Origin: Anas platyrhynchos
Lineage: Eukaryota > Chordata > Aves > Anseriformes > Anatidae
Direction of reading: 5' to 3'
Length of the DNA stretch: 64,000 nucleotides
NCBI RefSeq assembly: GCF_047663525.1
Contig: NC_092613.1
Span: 3,001,501 to 3,065,500 of the forward strand
Position 1 is the first letter of the stretch, and every line of letters starts with the position of its first letter. A program made the position numbers and the translations under genes. Under the pieces are notes generated by a model. It ran no database searches and had not been told where the DNA came from. It worked only from the letters and a program-made list of their open reading frames with translations. This document shows positions 9,774 through 28,072 of this stretch, piece after piece.

Positions 9774-10189
9774 TGTTGCGAAACCATTTGTTGTCGACGG
9801 AAGGAAGACACAAACGCTCAATATGAGTGATCAGTGAACTTCGATTTATTGGATAGCTCAGTCGTCTTTTATCTAATTCAATATAATTAGCTCATACATA
9901 TTGCAAAAGCTAAGCTCATGATTGGTTAGTGCATTTCTCTATTCTATCAGCTAGTTTCCCACCAAAATAACACAGTTAGTACTTTCCCAGCATACCAACA
10001 GATATCACGTTCTTGTACCTGAAACCTCCCTGAAACCTCCCTAAAACCTCCCAGAACTTACATTCCTTCCCAGGCTGCATTTACGTATTTTCTCAGGCTC
10101 ATTTGAGCTGTGTTCGATACTTTGTTACCTCGCGGCCTCCCAGCTGCTCAACATCCACATGACCTACTTCACTTACCCATTCCTCCACA
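9774..10189 (-). repeat. Provirus 5' LTR
   Basis: A 416-bp copy with the same signals as the 3' LTR: CCAAT box 9921-9925, TATA-like box 9866-9873, AATAAA 9845-9850. It differs from the 3' LTR at two positions. It faces the same way as ZC3H11A, which lies upstream of it. Confidence 0.95.
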
Positions 10190-10195
10190 ACGTCT
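10190..10195. repeat. Provirus target-site duplication ACGTCT (right copy)
   Basis: Exact copy of 2670-2675 abutting the other end of the provirus. Confidence 0.93.
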
Positions 10196-10497
10196 TCTCA
10201 ACGAGAGCCCACCCCTCCCCTCTTCTTCCTGTTTCCACCTTTTATTGCTGAGTATGACATCACATGGTATGGAATATCCCTTTGATTGGTTTAGGTCAGC
10301 TGCCCTAGTGATGTTTCTCTCCTCACTTTTTGCCCATCCCCTAGGAGGGTTAGAGAAAGGCCCAATACTGTGCCACCACAGCTCAGCAATAGACACAACA
10401 CTGCTGTGATAAATCTGTTGTTCCAGCTACAAGTACAGAGTACAGCAGTGTATGGGCTGCTGCCGGGAAAGTTAACATTCCAGCCAGACCCAGTACA
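10196..10497 (-). mobile_element. Interrupted ERVL-like solo LTR, 5' part
   Basis: On the minus strand this starts with TGTACTGGGTCTGGCTGGAA at 10497. It parallels the solo LTR at 36065-36652 closely, including the AACCAATCAAAGGGATATTC region and the TATA-like CAATAAAAGG (10238-10247). CCAAC at 10498-10502 is the right target duplication. It begins 58 bp after the ZC3H11A stop codon, in the same orientation. Confidence 0.85.
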
Positions 10498-10555
10498 CCA
10501 ACAAGAAGAACAGTTTAATTTTTTAATTTTTAAATATACCATAGGACTACGCGGT
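10498..10555 (-). terminator. Residual ZC3H11A 3' UTR with two ATTAAA poly(A) signals
   Basis: Only 58 bp separate the ZC3H11A stop from the LTR. Two ATTAAA hexamers (minus strand, 10522-10527 and 10514-10519) fall here, so cleavage would be expected close to the LTR junction. Alternatively transcripts read into the LTR or provirus and use their signals. Copy D1 has one of these hexamers next to a longer A-run. Confidence 0.5.
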
Positions 10556-18217
<7,662 letters not shown>

Positions 18218-21200
18218 CTAAAGAAAGTAACAAGCGAAAAATAATGAGGAACGAACAGTTTTCCAGCTTTCTTCAGTTGATCAAATCAAGTTATCAGTCT
18301 CTCAAAGAGAGCAAAGCCTTTTTCCCAAATTCTGGAAATACACACCAACAGGTGTCATAAGCTTTGCCTTTGCTGAAGAAAGATAAATGACAAAAAGCAA
18401 ATCTGTCTAGTTTGTTTTACAGGCTTGTCTTTCTCAGTATGGAACAAACGGACCTCCCTGCTCTAACTTTGCAGTTGGCTATTCTGCCTTTGTCCTGGAG
18501 AGAAGAGCAAGAAAGGAACAAATCTATTTTTGCACTCCAAAAACGCATTAGAGGAGGATTATCACACCTACCTAAGGGTACTTTCTTGTTTCTTTATAAA
18601 GCACCAAGTATTTCTCTTAGACAGTCTCTGTTGCTGGCTTGTTTTGTGCCTTCCATTTATAGTAAAGATATTCAAGATGCTTACCGCTTGTTTTGTTTGT
18701 TTGTTTGTTTTTGTTTTTTTAAAGAACAGTGGAAGTGGAGAGTCGGATGACAAGCAAGAACAAACACCAGAAACTCCTTGTTCTGCCCCTGCTTTTTAAT
18801 CAGCCAGCATCACCCCGGCTGCAAAACAGCCTCTGCTGATTTACCTGCTTGTTAAAGCACCCCACAGGCTGCAAGTGCGGTGTGCTAGGTGTCAAGTTCT
18901 AGTTAACGGTGCACAGGGAACCATTCATCTTCCCACAGTCGAAGCACAGAACAGCCTCTTGCTAACAGAACTCCTCCCTGCTGCTGCAAGAAACCTCATG
19001 GCCTGCAGGAAAACCTCAAGCTAAGAGTTCCAAAGCAAAAGCAGAAAACGCATGATTTGTACTCTTTATATTGGAGTGAATTCTAGCTGCTAAACGCTGC
19101 CTACATCTGAGGGCACGTTCTGAGGCTGGGGGGAAGGACACTCAACACCCACTGACAGCAGGAGTGCAAAGATGCCAGCCAAGAAGGCAAAGGTTAGAGC
19201 TGAACGCTGCCTCAGCTTCCTCCAGCAGCCAGCTGGGGGTCACCTTTCAGCACGCTCTCTGAGACTCTGAGCCCCGAGTTACCGCAGCCGCCAGCTACAG
19301 CTGCTCCTTGCTGGCCCAAACTATTGGAAGAGTCTTCAAACTTCAGGGACCTGTTTTATGACAACCTCAAGATCAAATTAATCTGTTCCTGAAGGCGCCG
19401 ACTGTCCTGGTGTTTCTGCAGCTGTCAAAGAACAATCCTGAACCGAGGCACGCGTCTGATCAGACAGTGCTTCGGCACGGATTTCTCTTTAGCTTGACAC
19501 ATCAAGGTGAAGAGGAATCGATTCTTGCAAGCACCCTCTCAAGCAGGGATCTAATAAGGTGACCAGAACGACAGATCTGTTGTGCAGATCTGAGCACGTC
19601 ACTCTGCAGGGAATCACTTTCAAGCCTAAGATGTTTCACCCATCTCCCTGCCCCAGAGCGACACAAGTAAAGCTCTTAAGCAATTGCTAACCTGTTCTCA
19701 GTGCTCACGAGTCCCAAATCACTACTTTTACAATATACAAACCATGGCAGCTGGCACCTAGTTGGCACACGGTGACACTGCACACGTTGGCAGTGTCGTC
19801 AGGAGCTGGAAAGTCAGGGGTGAGGGGGTTAAGGGAAACCCACCCATCAGTTTAGCAACTTGGCTCCCGTAGGATACTTCCTACGGCGGGAGTTTTAGCA
19901 AAGCCACTCAGAGGGACCTGCTGGCTAATTCAAACGGGACTTCTGCTGGAGCAGGCAGAAGGCAGCAGGGTATCAGGAGATATCCAGTGGGCATCACTGT
20001 CAGTCTGTGGCAGTTTGGGGTCCAGCTATCAGTGGTTATGTGTGGTTTTCTCTGCTTCACTTTCTCCAAAGCTGTGAAAAAATATTTCTGTTACAGCACT
20101 CTACAGTCCCACGTTACGGATGGAACCAGCTGCATCAACTTCCAGTACGACGGTGTTGGAAAAAGGTGCCTTTGGTGGTCAGGAGCACAACAGCTCTGCT
20201 GATGTGTTATTTAAGTGTGTTCTTACATCTGAGTTTCCTCATAGCAGCATGTAGCTGAGGGGGTCCAAGTTTCCCAGGTAAGGTTTATGTTTTTTCTCCT
20301 ACCAAGCACCAGCTCAGTATACAAAGCTCTGTTAATAACACCCAAGCATGCAGATGTTAAACTGAAACTGCTTTTCAACCTATTTGTTGTTCCGAAAATA
20401 GCTTAAGACACCATCTTCACAGGGTCAAAATTCACATGGAAGTACAGAAAAACCCAGAAGCGCTTCCTGAGCTTCAGTTTACCAACAGCACCGTCGGATT
20501 TAGGTCCTGGCCTGGCAGCCAGGATGCAGGGTCTGTAAGCATTGCTGCCATGTGCAAGTGCCAAGGCAGGATTCTGGCCTGCCCTGACTAAAATACCTGT
20601 TTTTTTAATACAAACAGCGTGCCAGGTACGCTGTAATGCCAATGTGCCAGGTCAATAGAGGATGTCAAACAACAGAGGCCTTTATCCTCATTTCTGGCAT
20701 GAAAACACTTTTAACAGCATTCTTTTCACCAAGAAACCCCTCTCTGTCTTCTCCAATGCTCCAGGATCTGCTGCAGCAGCCGCGCTGCTACAACCCACGT
20801 CTTTGCCAAATCTTTTCAAGAATTGTGCTTTACCTCGGCAACGTTGAGGTCACTCCTCTTCCTCCTCCAGCTGAGGAAGCAGCTCGCTGGCTCTGCCACA
20901 CCGCAGGTGCGGAAGCGAAAGCTGGCAACACAGGAGTCAAACTCTCAGTGCTCACGAAGCCACCAGGGCAGAGGGCTGACACAGAGGCACCCCGCATCCG
21001 CTCTCCCTCCCCGCTGCGAGGCTCGCAGCAGCCCCGACCCGAAGCGCACACAATGCTTCGCATGGTGATGTCACCGCTGATTCTGAGTCCCCAGGTGAGG
21101 ATCTGCCTCACCACTCTCAACGTTGGTCTTGGGTTTTGTTGGTTTTTTTCTTTTAAACATTCACAGCTTATGGGAAACCATCAGGTAAACCACACATGGC

Positions 21201-21411
21201 TAGGGAAGAAGTCCCACACGAGGGAAGTCCGTGCTTTTCTTCCAGGCAGTGGCACGTGCTTTAACACGCCGCGTTCGACAAAGCAGCTCTCCCCGTTTTG
21301 CTCAGTGGCAACAGGCACGACTGCAACGCACACAGGTGGAGGCAGCACCTGCAGGTCCCAAACCCTTAACCGGTTTGTAGAGAGCACCAATTTTTGAAGT
21401 AGTGGTTTTCC
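18218..21411. other. ZC3H11A upstream region, no gene recognised
   Basis: This is the first 3.2 kb upstream of the first coding exon. It must hold 5' UTR exons or intron if ZC3H11A starts at a distant promoter, but I could not place them. The longest open frame (20636-21397, plus) lacks recognisable homology and crosses low-complexity sequence. I looked for missing SNRPE exons here and found none. Confidence 0.5.
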
Positions 21412-24400
21412 CTTAATCCATAACCCCTTCTTGCCTTTATTTATATCGGGTGGCTCTCCTCTATTTTCCTCCTCAGTGTCTGAGCAGACACTGGGAAGCC
21501 TTTTGGGAGGAAGGGCACTGCTGAAGCTCCTACATCTACTCTCCGAGAAAAGAGAGTATGTTAAAGAATACGGATTTCCTTTCTTTTTCCTTTTGTAAAT
21601 ACAATTTCTGAAATCAACGCTGCGGCCTGGCAGCAAATACCTACGGGACTAAAGAGGATTCCTCATCCTCACTGTAATGTTGTAGTTAGCCTCGCAACGA
21701 ACCCATCTCCCCAGGAAGCGGCCATTTGAGATGGGAAGGGGCAGAGCAAGAGGAAGCTCTCCTTAGCCGAGCTCTTCCCCCAACACCACCTCGCCACCCA
21801 GCACCAAATTCAATTCACCTGCTCCGCCCGAGCAGTCGAACGGGCGTCCGACGCTGGCACACGCCACAGCGGTGGTTCTGACGTGGCTTAAATCACCTAT
21901 CCGCAGAATATCTCGGCTCCGTACGCTCCAATAACGCAGTAGTTGAGAAATAACGCCCAGAGCTCACACTCTGAGTGCAGCCCAACAGCACCGAAGCACC
22001 GGGAGGCTAAACATTCCCAACCTGGCAACAAGGCTGACCCAAGCAACAGCACGGAACCCTTCTGCACCTTCAGCGTGGACATCAGCCTAAGGAAACACAG
22101 ATTTTTTTTTTCTCCTGGGGCTGCACCGCTCAGGGCCAGCAGAGCAGTGCTTCCCCTTCCCTTCTGTGTCTGTGCCAAGATCGTGCCTCGTCTCTCGAGT
22201 CCTGCCCGTGATGGTGCCTGGCCTCAGCCCCTTGAGGCGGCCATTCCTCCAGCACCGCAGCTCTCTTGGCAAGCTGCGAGTCATTTGATGTCTTGTCACG
22301 GCTTTCCAGAGCCAGGCACACAGGTTCCGGAGAAGGCTGGGGCAGGACAAGCCTGCTTTAAGCCCCAAACCTGCCTCCTTTACTGTCTCCTCTCAGGCCA
22401 GGCCTACCCTCCGGGCCCAGCAGCACTCATCCTGCCTGCCCCAGGACCCGCAGGTTGCGCCCTGTGGTAGCAGCAAAGAGCCCCCCAAATGTCTGTCCTG
22501 GGGTACACAGGGGTGAGGCAGCCCCGTCACTGCACAGACACCCACGGGACACGTCACCAGAGCCGCTACCGGCTTGGCAATTAAGGACGTGGGTTTCTCT
22601 TAATCCATAACCCCTTCTTGCCTTTATTTATATCGGGTGGCTCTCCTCTATTTTCCTCCTCAGTGTCTGAGCAGACACTGGGAATCCTTTTGGGAGGAAG
22701 GGCACTGCTGAAGCTCCTACATCTACTCTCCGAGACAAGAGAGTATGTTAAAGAATACGGATTTCCTTTCTTTTTCCTTTTTTAAATACAATTTCTGAAA
22801 TCAACGCTGCGGCCTGGCAGCAAATACCTACGGGACTAGAGAGGATTCCTCATCCTCACTGTAACGTTGTAGTTAGCCTCCCAACGAACCCATCTCCCCA
22901 GGAAGCGGCCATTTGAGATTGGAAGGGGCAGAGCAAGAGGAAGCTCTCCTTAGCCTAGCTCTTCCCCCAACACCACCTCGCCACCCAGCACCAAATTCAA
23001 TTCACCTGCTCCGCCCGAGCAGTCGAACGGGCGTCCGACGCTGGCACACGCCACAGCGGTGGTTCTGACGTGGCTTAAATCACCTATCCGCAGAATATCT
23101 CGGCTCCGTACGCTCCAATAACGCAGTAGTTGAGAAATAACGCCCAGAGCTCACACTCTGAGTGCAGCCCAACAGCACCGAAGCACCGGGAGGCTAAACA
23201 TTCCCAACCTGGCAACAAGGCTGACCCAAGCAACAGCACGGAACCCTTCTGCACCTTCAGCGTGGACATCAGCCTAAGGAAACACAGATTTTTTTTTCTC
23301 CTGGGGCTGCACCGCTCAGGGCCAGCAGAGCAGTGCTTCCCCTTCCCTTCTGTGTCTGTGCCAAGATCGTGCCTCGTCTCTCGAGTCCTGCCCGTGATGG
23401 TGCCTGGCCTCAGCCCCTTGAGGCGGCCATTCCTCCAGCACCGCAGCTCTCTTGGCAAGCTGCGAGTCATTTGATGTCTTGTCACGGCTTTCCAGAGCCA
23501 GGCACACAGGTTCCGGAGAAGGCTGGGGCAGGACAAGCCTGCTTTAAGCCCCAAACCTGCCTCCTTTACTGTCTCCTCTCAGGCCAGGCCTACCCTCCGG
23601 GCCCAGCAGCACTCATCCTGCCTGCCCCAGGACCCGCAGGTTGCGCCCTGTGGTAGCAGCAAAGAGCCCCCCAAATGTCTGTCCTGGGGTACACAGGGGT
23701 GAGGCAGCCCCGTCACTGCACAGACACCCACGGGACACGTCACCAGAGCCGCTACCGGCTTGGCAATTAAGGATGTGGGTTTCTCTTAATCCATAACCCC
23801 TTCTTGCCTTTATTTATATCGGGTGGCTCTCCTCTATTTTCCTCCTCAGTGTCTGAGCAGACACTGGGAAGCCTTTCGGGAGGAAGGGCACTGCTGAAGC
23901 TCCTCCATCTACTCTCCGAGAAAAGAGAGTATGTTAAACAATACGGATTTCCTTTCTTTTTCCTTTTTTAAATACAATTTCTGAAATCAACGCTGCGGCC
24001 TGGCAGCAAATACCTACGGGACTAAAGAGGATTCCTCATCCTCACTGTAACGTTGTAGTTAGCCTCGCAACGAACCCATCTCCCCAGGAAGCGGCCATTT
24101 GAGATGGGAAGGGGCAGAGCAAGAGGAAGCTCTCCTTAGCCTAGCTCTTCCCCCAACACCACCTCGCCACCCAGCACCAAATTCAATTCACCTGCTCCGC
24201 CCGAGCAGTCGAACGGGCGTCCGACGCTGGCACACGCCACAGCGGTGGTTCTGACGTGGCTTAAATCACCTATCCGCAGAATATCTCGGCTCTGTACGCT
24301 CCAATAACGCAGTAGTTGAGAAATAACGCCCAGAGCTCACACTCTGAGTGCAGCCCAACAGCACCGAAGCACCGGGAGGCTAAACATTCCCAACCTGGCA

Positions 24401-24459
24401 ACAAGGCTGACCCAAGCAACAGCACGGAACCCTTCTGCACCTTCAGCGTGGACATCAGC
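21412..24459. repeat. Composite tandem array, ~1,186-bp unit, 2.6 copies
   Basis: Unit 1 is 21412-22598, unit 2 is 22599-23784 and unit 3 is partial, 23785-24459. Copies are nearly identical (scattered single-base differences). Each full unit has an A part of ~690 bp (ending near GTGGACATCAGC) and a B part of ~500 bp that begins with a T-run (22102-22112 in unit 1). Unit 3 keeps only A, then continues into unique DNA. The last 119 bp of B match the left edge of the window. An AATAAA lies on the minus strand in each A part. Open frames of up to 156 codons recur because the repeat recurs. Confidence 0.9.
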
Positions 24460-25415
24460 GGAAGGAAACCCAGACCTCCTCAATCCAAATTTTAAGCGAG
24501 AAACGCAAAAGGTCACCCAAACGGGTTGTTTTCAGCAAGCTAAAGGAGAAATTTAGGCGACAACCGGGTGCATCCAGAGTTAGTCAGATCCTGAAGGCAG
24601 TTCCTTGGGGGAACGGAGGAGCAACGCGCCAGATGAGGGCTGCCTTACAGCACCCCCCTTAGAGGCACTGCTACGGAAGGAAGGCAGAAGGTTGGAACTC
24701 GAAATAACTCGCAAGGCGCCCGTTAAGGGGGAAATCTTTCATTTTTTTCTCAGCAGAACCTCCCCTCTCCCCCCCCCCCCATGAAGACAGCCCGGGGACT
24801 CTTTGCTTCCTTAGGGAGAGGGCAGGGTGGTGGGACAGATGGCCAGAGGGTTGGATGGATGGACAGACAGCCGGACAGAGGGCCCAGCAAGGCCTGAGGA
24901 AGGGCTCAGGAGTGGGAGGGAAGGGCAGGGCGAGGGGAAGGGCGGCCCCGGGCCTGACAGGGGACCTTGGGCCTAACCCCGGGCAGCAGCTCCTGCCTCA
25001 CAGGGCCCAGAAGGGGCTGATACGGGGGGAGAGGGGGGGGAACACCCCAGCCCCCAGCCCTGCCTCCAGGCCCTGCGGCCTGCACCCCCCCCCTTCCCCT
25101 CCCCTCAGGGCACCCTGACCCGACCCGCAGGGCCCGGACACGACCCGCAGGGCCCGGACACGAGGCCTGCTCCCCCTCAGGGCAGCGGAGGGGAGCCGGG
25201 CCGGGCAGGAGGCCTTTCCCCCGCCCCCCGCTGCTCTATGAAGGGCTCTAGTTACCGGCAAGCAGGGATTTTTACCGATCCTGGCCGGACAACGAAGACT
25301 ACTTATTAGAGAAGTACAATTCTTTTTTTCCTTGTGATAACTTTTCTTGACCAAAAAACAGGATTGTGAATGAGGGAAAACGAAAGATGTAACGTGGGGA
25401 CGTGCGGATACTCAC
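24460..25415. other. GC-rich DNA between the array and SNRPE exon 3
   Basis: This holds long C and G runs (C run 24770-24780; G runs near 25024-25037), a GGAT/GGAC-rich short repeat near 24853-24878 and high CpG. SNRPE exons 4-5 should lie here or further left on the minus strand, but no sequence encoding the conserved Sm2 region was found. Confidence 0.5.
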
Positions 25416-26184
25416 CATGATGCAGCCTTCTATCCGCATGTTCACCTGCTCATAGAGCCACACCTGGATCCTCGACCTCTGCAGAACCAAGGAGGAGAGT
25501 AAGTCGGGCCACAAACACTGAGCAGTTTTGTTCTCTCATGTGTTCAGAAATACCTGCTAGCCACAGCCACGACAGCTCCCAAACGCTCCAAGGAGCAACT
25601 TTCAGGGGCAGTTTCAATGAGCAATCCGACGTTTGAGCGTTATACCATCGGGTGAATGCTACACGTTTGGTGAAGAACACGTTTCCAGTCACAAGGGAAC
25701 ACCCCTGCACGCCCGGCTACACGAGGGGGAAACGCCGGGCTCCTCGTGCCCACCAGCATGCCGCACAGCTCTCCATCCCCCACAAACCCGTCCCGGGACA
25801 CGGCCAGGAGCCGAACTCACCGAGGGGAATCCCCAGACCCTCCCCACTCCCCCCACACCCCCCAAATCCCCATCCCCGCCCCCTCCCCGCGGTACTCACG
25901 TTCTGCAGGTAGCGGAAGATGAGGTTCTGGGGCGCTGCGTTAAGGGCTCAGCACGGGGACGACAGTTCCGGGCTCGGGACAAGGCCCCAAACCCCACAAC
26001 GAGGCCTCAGGGCCCCGGGACAAGGCCTCAAGGCCCGGGACGAGCCCCCAGGGCCCCAGATCCGAGCCCCCTGAGGTCCGAGCCGCCCCCCACCCACCTC
26101 CCCGCCACCCCCCAGCCGCAGGAAGGATACGATGGGCTGCACCATCCCCTTCTGTACCTTCTGGCCCTGCCCGCGGTACCCCAT
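25416..26184 (-). pseudogene. SNRPE: SNRPE exons 1-3 (Sm protein E), 3' exons not found
   Basis: SNRPE is one of the seven Sm-ring proteins of spliceosomal snRNPs. Exon 1 (26184-26131) encodes 18 residues beginning MGYRGQGQKVQK; exon 2 is a 27-nt microexon (25926-25900, NLIFRYLQN); exon 3 (25478-25416) encodes 21 residues beginning [11 protein letters not shown] and ending GCIM, with a GTGAGT donor. All phases agree and there is no damage in these exons. The remaining ~44 residues (second half of the Sm fold) are absent between 25415 and the ZC3H11A start. The order SNRPE then ZC3H11A is reversed relative to human (from memory). This could be a truncated duplicate, or the true gene with its 3' exons lost or misassembled. 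Confidence 0.8.
25927..26130 (-). other. U12-type (minor spliceosome) intron 1 of SNRPE
   Basis: The 5' splice site reads GTATCCTTCC, matching the U12 consensus RTATCCTT. A branch-site CCCTTAAC lies about a dozen bases before the CAG acceptor, matching TTCCTTAAC. There is no clear pyrimidine tract. Together these identify a GT-AG intron of the minor class. I believe the mammalian SNRPE first intron is also U12-type, from memory. Confidence 0.85.
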
Positions 26185-26300
26185 GGCTGCCGCCGCCTCG
26201 CCGCACCCGCTCCGCCGCCACCGCCGGAAGCCGCTGAGGGCGGGCGGGAGCGCGCGCAAGGGGCGCTGGGATGCTGGAGGACCGCTGGGGGGGGCCGCGT
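26185..26300 (-). promoter_or_regulatory. CpG-rich promoter region of SNRPE with ETS site
   Basis: DNA just upstream of the SNRPE ATG is very CpG-rich (GCC repeats), with CCGGAAG at 26224-26230, a typical ETS/GABP site of housekeeping promoters. No TATA box is evident. The transcription start cannot be placed by eye. Confidence 0.5.
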
Positions 26301-27583
26301 CTCTATGGTCGCAGGTTTATTGGAGGGGGGGGCATTAAATAGATAACAAATATAAAAAAAAAAAAAGGATAAAATATGTAAATTGTGTACAGGAGCAATG
26401 GCGCACGCGAAAGCCCGGCTTAATGAGAAATCAATGAATGTGAAGCGGCTCTGATTTCCGGGGCATGAAGACTCTGCGCCGTACTGGTGCTGTGGAAGGA
26501 GGATACCGAGATCCCGCGCTGGCTGCCTGAGGGGGGCTGTCCGCACAGCAGAGCCGGCTGAGTGCTCGTGTGTCTGCACCCCCTGCTTACGTTCACAGCC
26601 TGCCCCATTAGCATAAGCTGTGAACAGCAGTGACTGAAGTTGGGCAGTGCCATACAGCATCTGGGGAGGTGAGAGACGGAGCTGCCAAATGTGTGTCAGG
26701 GCACAGAGCTGCTGCAGGCAGCAGCGTGCTGGGCTTTTCTGAAAACAAAAACCATCCCACCGGGGATGGGTAGCACTACCTGGTGCAGCAAAATTGCTTC
26801 TGTATTCCTAGCACGATGCTCTTTCTTAAATATTGTACCTATGAGTCTTTAGCTTGTGCTGTTCAGAAAAAAATGCAAGCTAAGAACTACCACCTTGTGA
26901 GGAGAAGTGGAAAAAAAGACTGAAAAATAATCTCAAAGTGCTGCTATGGGTTGCTGACAGAAAGCATTAATGTTCAGTCCCTGGGATAGAGCTTAGTTTC
27001 CTTAGAGAAGTAAGTAGTGATGCATATTAATTGAGGAGGAATACACTTCTGTAATTTATTAAGGAGAGTAGTGCTTTTTTTGTATGAATGTTTAATGAAA
27101 CAGCCCCCTTCCCCCAGTTCAATTTCTCCTCATTTCAGCCATGTTCAAGAGCATTCCTGGGCAGAAAGAACCACAGGTATTGCTGTGTCATCCCAAAACC
27201 CAGACCTGGGTTGTGATCTTCCCTCTCTCAGGAGTTTAACATTTTCCTCTGTGGCTCCATCATTCTTCTGGTTTTTATTGCAGGTGCACAAAGGATCAGA
27301 GTATCCTGGAGTGAGCACTGCCCATCCTGCTCCCAAGGAGCAGCTGCACTGTCTGCAAACACTGCTCATGCCCCGTGAGGCTGTCCGAGTTTCTTTACCA
27401 CTGTAGAGATGGAAAATGAGTTTTGTGAAATATGTTCATCTGATTCATGTCAATATGGAACAATGCTAGGGCCTCATGATGAAATGTGACCTTCTGTCTT
27501 ACATACCCTTGTATAACCACAAGTCCAAGAGAAACAGTGGTTAGCATATATAGTTCTTGTATCTTGCAAAAGAATGGTCTAGC
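26301..27583. other. Intergenic DNA, nothing recognised
   Basis: The start is G-rich, then an A13 run near 26353. No conserved coding frame or repeat family was recognised. Confidence 0.5.
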
Positions 27584-27589
27584 AGTTTG

Positions 27590-28072
27590 TGTTGATAGAC
27601 GGTTTGAAGGGTAACCCTTGAGACTTGGGTCTGGGAGATAAGAGAATAGGGGGGAGTTTTTTGAGATAACTGCTGACTATTACACAATACACAACTTTCT
27701 GACATCCGGCCCAGAGACTACTAAATAAGGAGAGGGGGGAAGCTGAAGAATGACTGAAGGACAAAGCCTGGGAGGAAGACTAGGAGCCTTCAGTACGAGC
27801 ACCCCCAGAGGGACCACCAGAGACTGATACGCATGCATCCGTGGGATGGTTCGGGTCCTGGGAAACTAATTATAATAACCCTGCCTTTTCCAAAAGTGGT
27901 GATGAAGATGTATTAGCCTAGGAGCATAAAAAACAGCCGCCTGATGTAACTTGTGTGTGTCTTAGTGGAGCGGAGAGTCCCAGCGCACCCAGCGCTGTTT
28001 GCTTGCCTCTATTCGTTTAATAAATTGTAAACTTTAATTGCAATCCTGTTTGGGACTCAGTCAGTTATTACA
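27590..28072 (+). mobile_element. Solo LTR (ERVK-like), 483 bp
   Basis: Begins TGTTGATAGACGG and ends CAGTTATTACA, flanked by an exact 6-bp duplication AGTTTG (27584-27589 and 28073-28078). It has a TATA-like GCATAAAAAA near 27924 and an AATAAA in a TTTAATAAATTG context near 28019. It is not similar to the other LTRs in the window. The 6-bp duplication suits alpha/betaretrovirus-like (ERVK) elements. Confidence 0.85.

Larger units (their letters stand above)
2676..10189 (-). mobile_element. Full-length endogenous retrovirus (betaretrovirus-like), minus strand
   Basis: A 7,514-bp provirus with two 416-bp LTRs, a primer binding site, gag, pro, pol, env and a polypurine tract. It is flanked by ACGTCT duplications and lies inside an older LTR downstream of ZC3H11A, in the same sense as that gene. 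The gag-pro-pol layout, the dUTPase domain in the pro frame and the two -1 frameshift sites are betaretrovirus features. The env carries a CX6CC transmembrane subunit. Gag has one frame break at a T6/A6 run; pro, pol and env are uninterrupted. The LTRs differ at only 2 of 416 positions, so the insertion is young. I cannot tell whether it is fixed in the species. Confidence 0.95.

Noticed and set aside
20636..21397. 253-codon plus-strand open frame
   Set aside because: No recognisable domain, no in-phase splice partners and ordinary composition for GC-rich DNA. Treated as chance.
23084..23554. 156-codon minus-strand open frame in the tandem array
   Set aside because: The same frame is interrupted in unit 1 by a changed T-run length and lost in unit 3. 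It recurs only because the DNA is repeated.
18218..25415. SNRPE exons 4-5
   Set aside because: Looked for sequence coding the highly conserved LVLDDAEE and LQSVSN regions on the minus strand; none seen.
25633..26346. 237-codon plus-strand open frame
   Set aside because: Pro/Arg-rich shadow of the CpG island opposite SNRPE exons 1-2.
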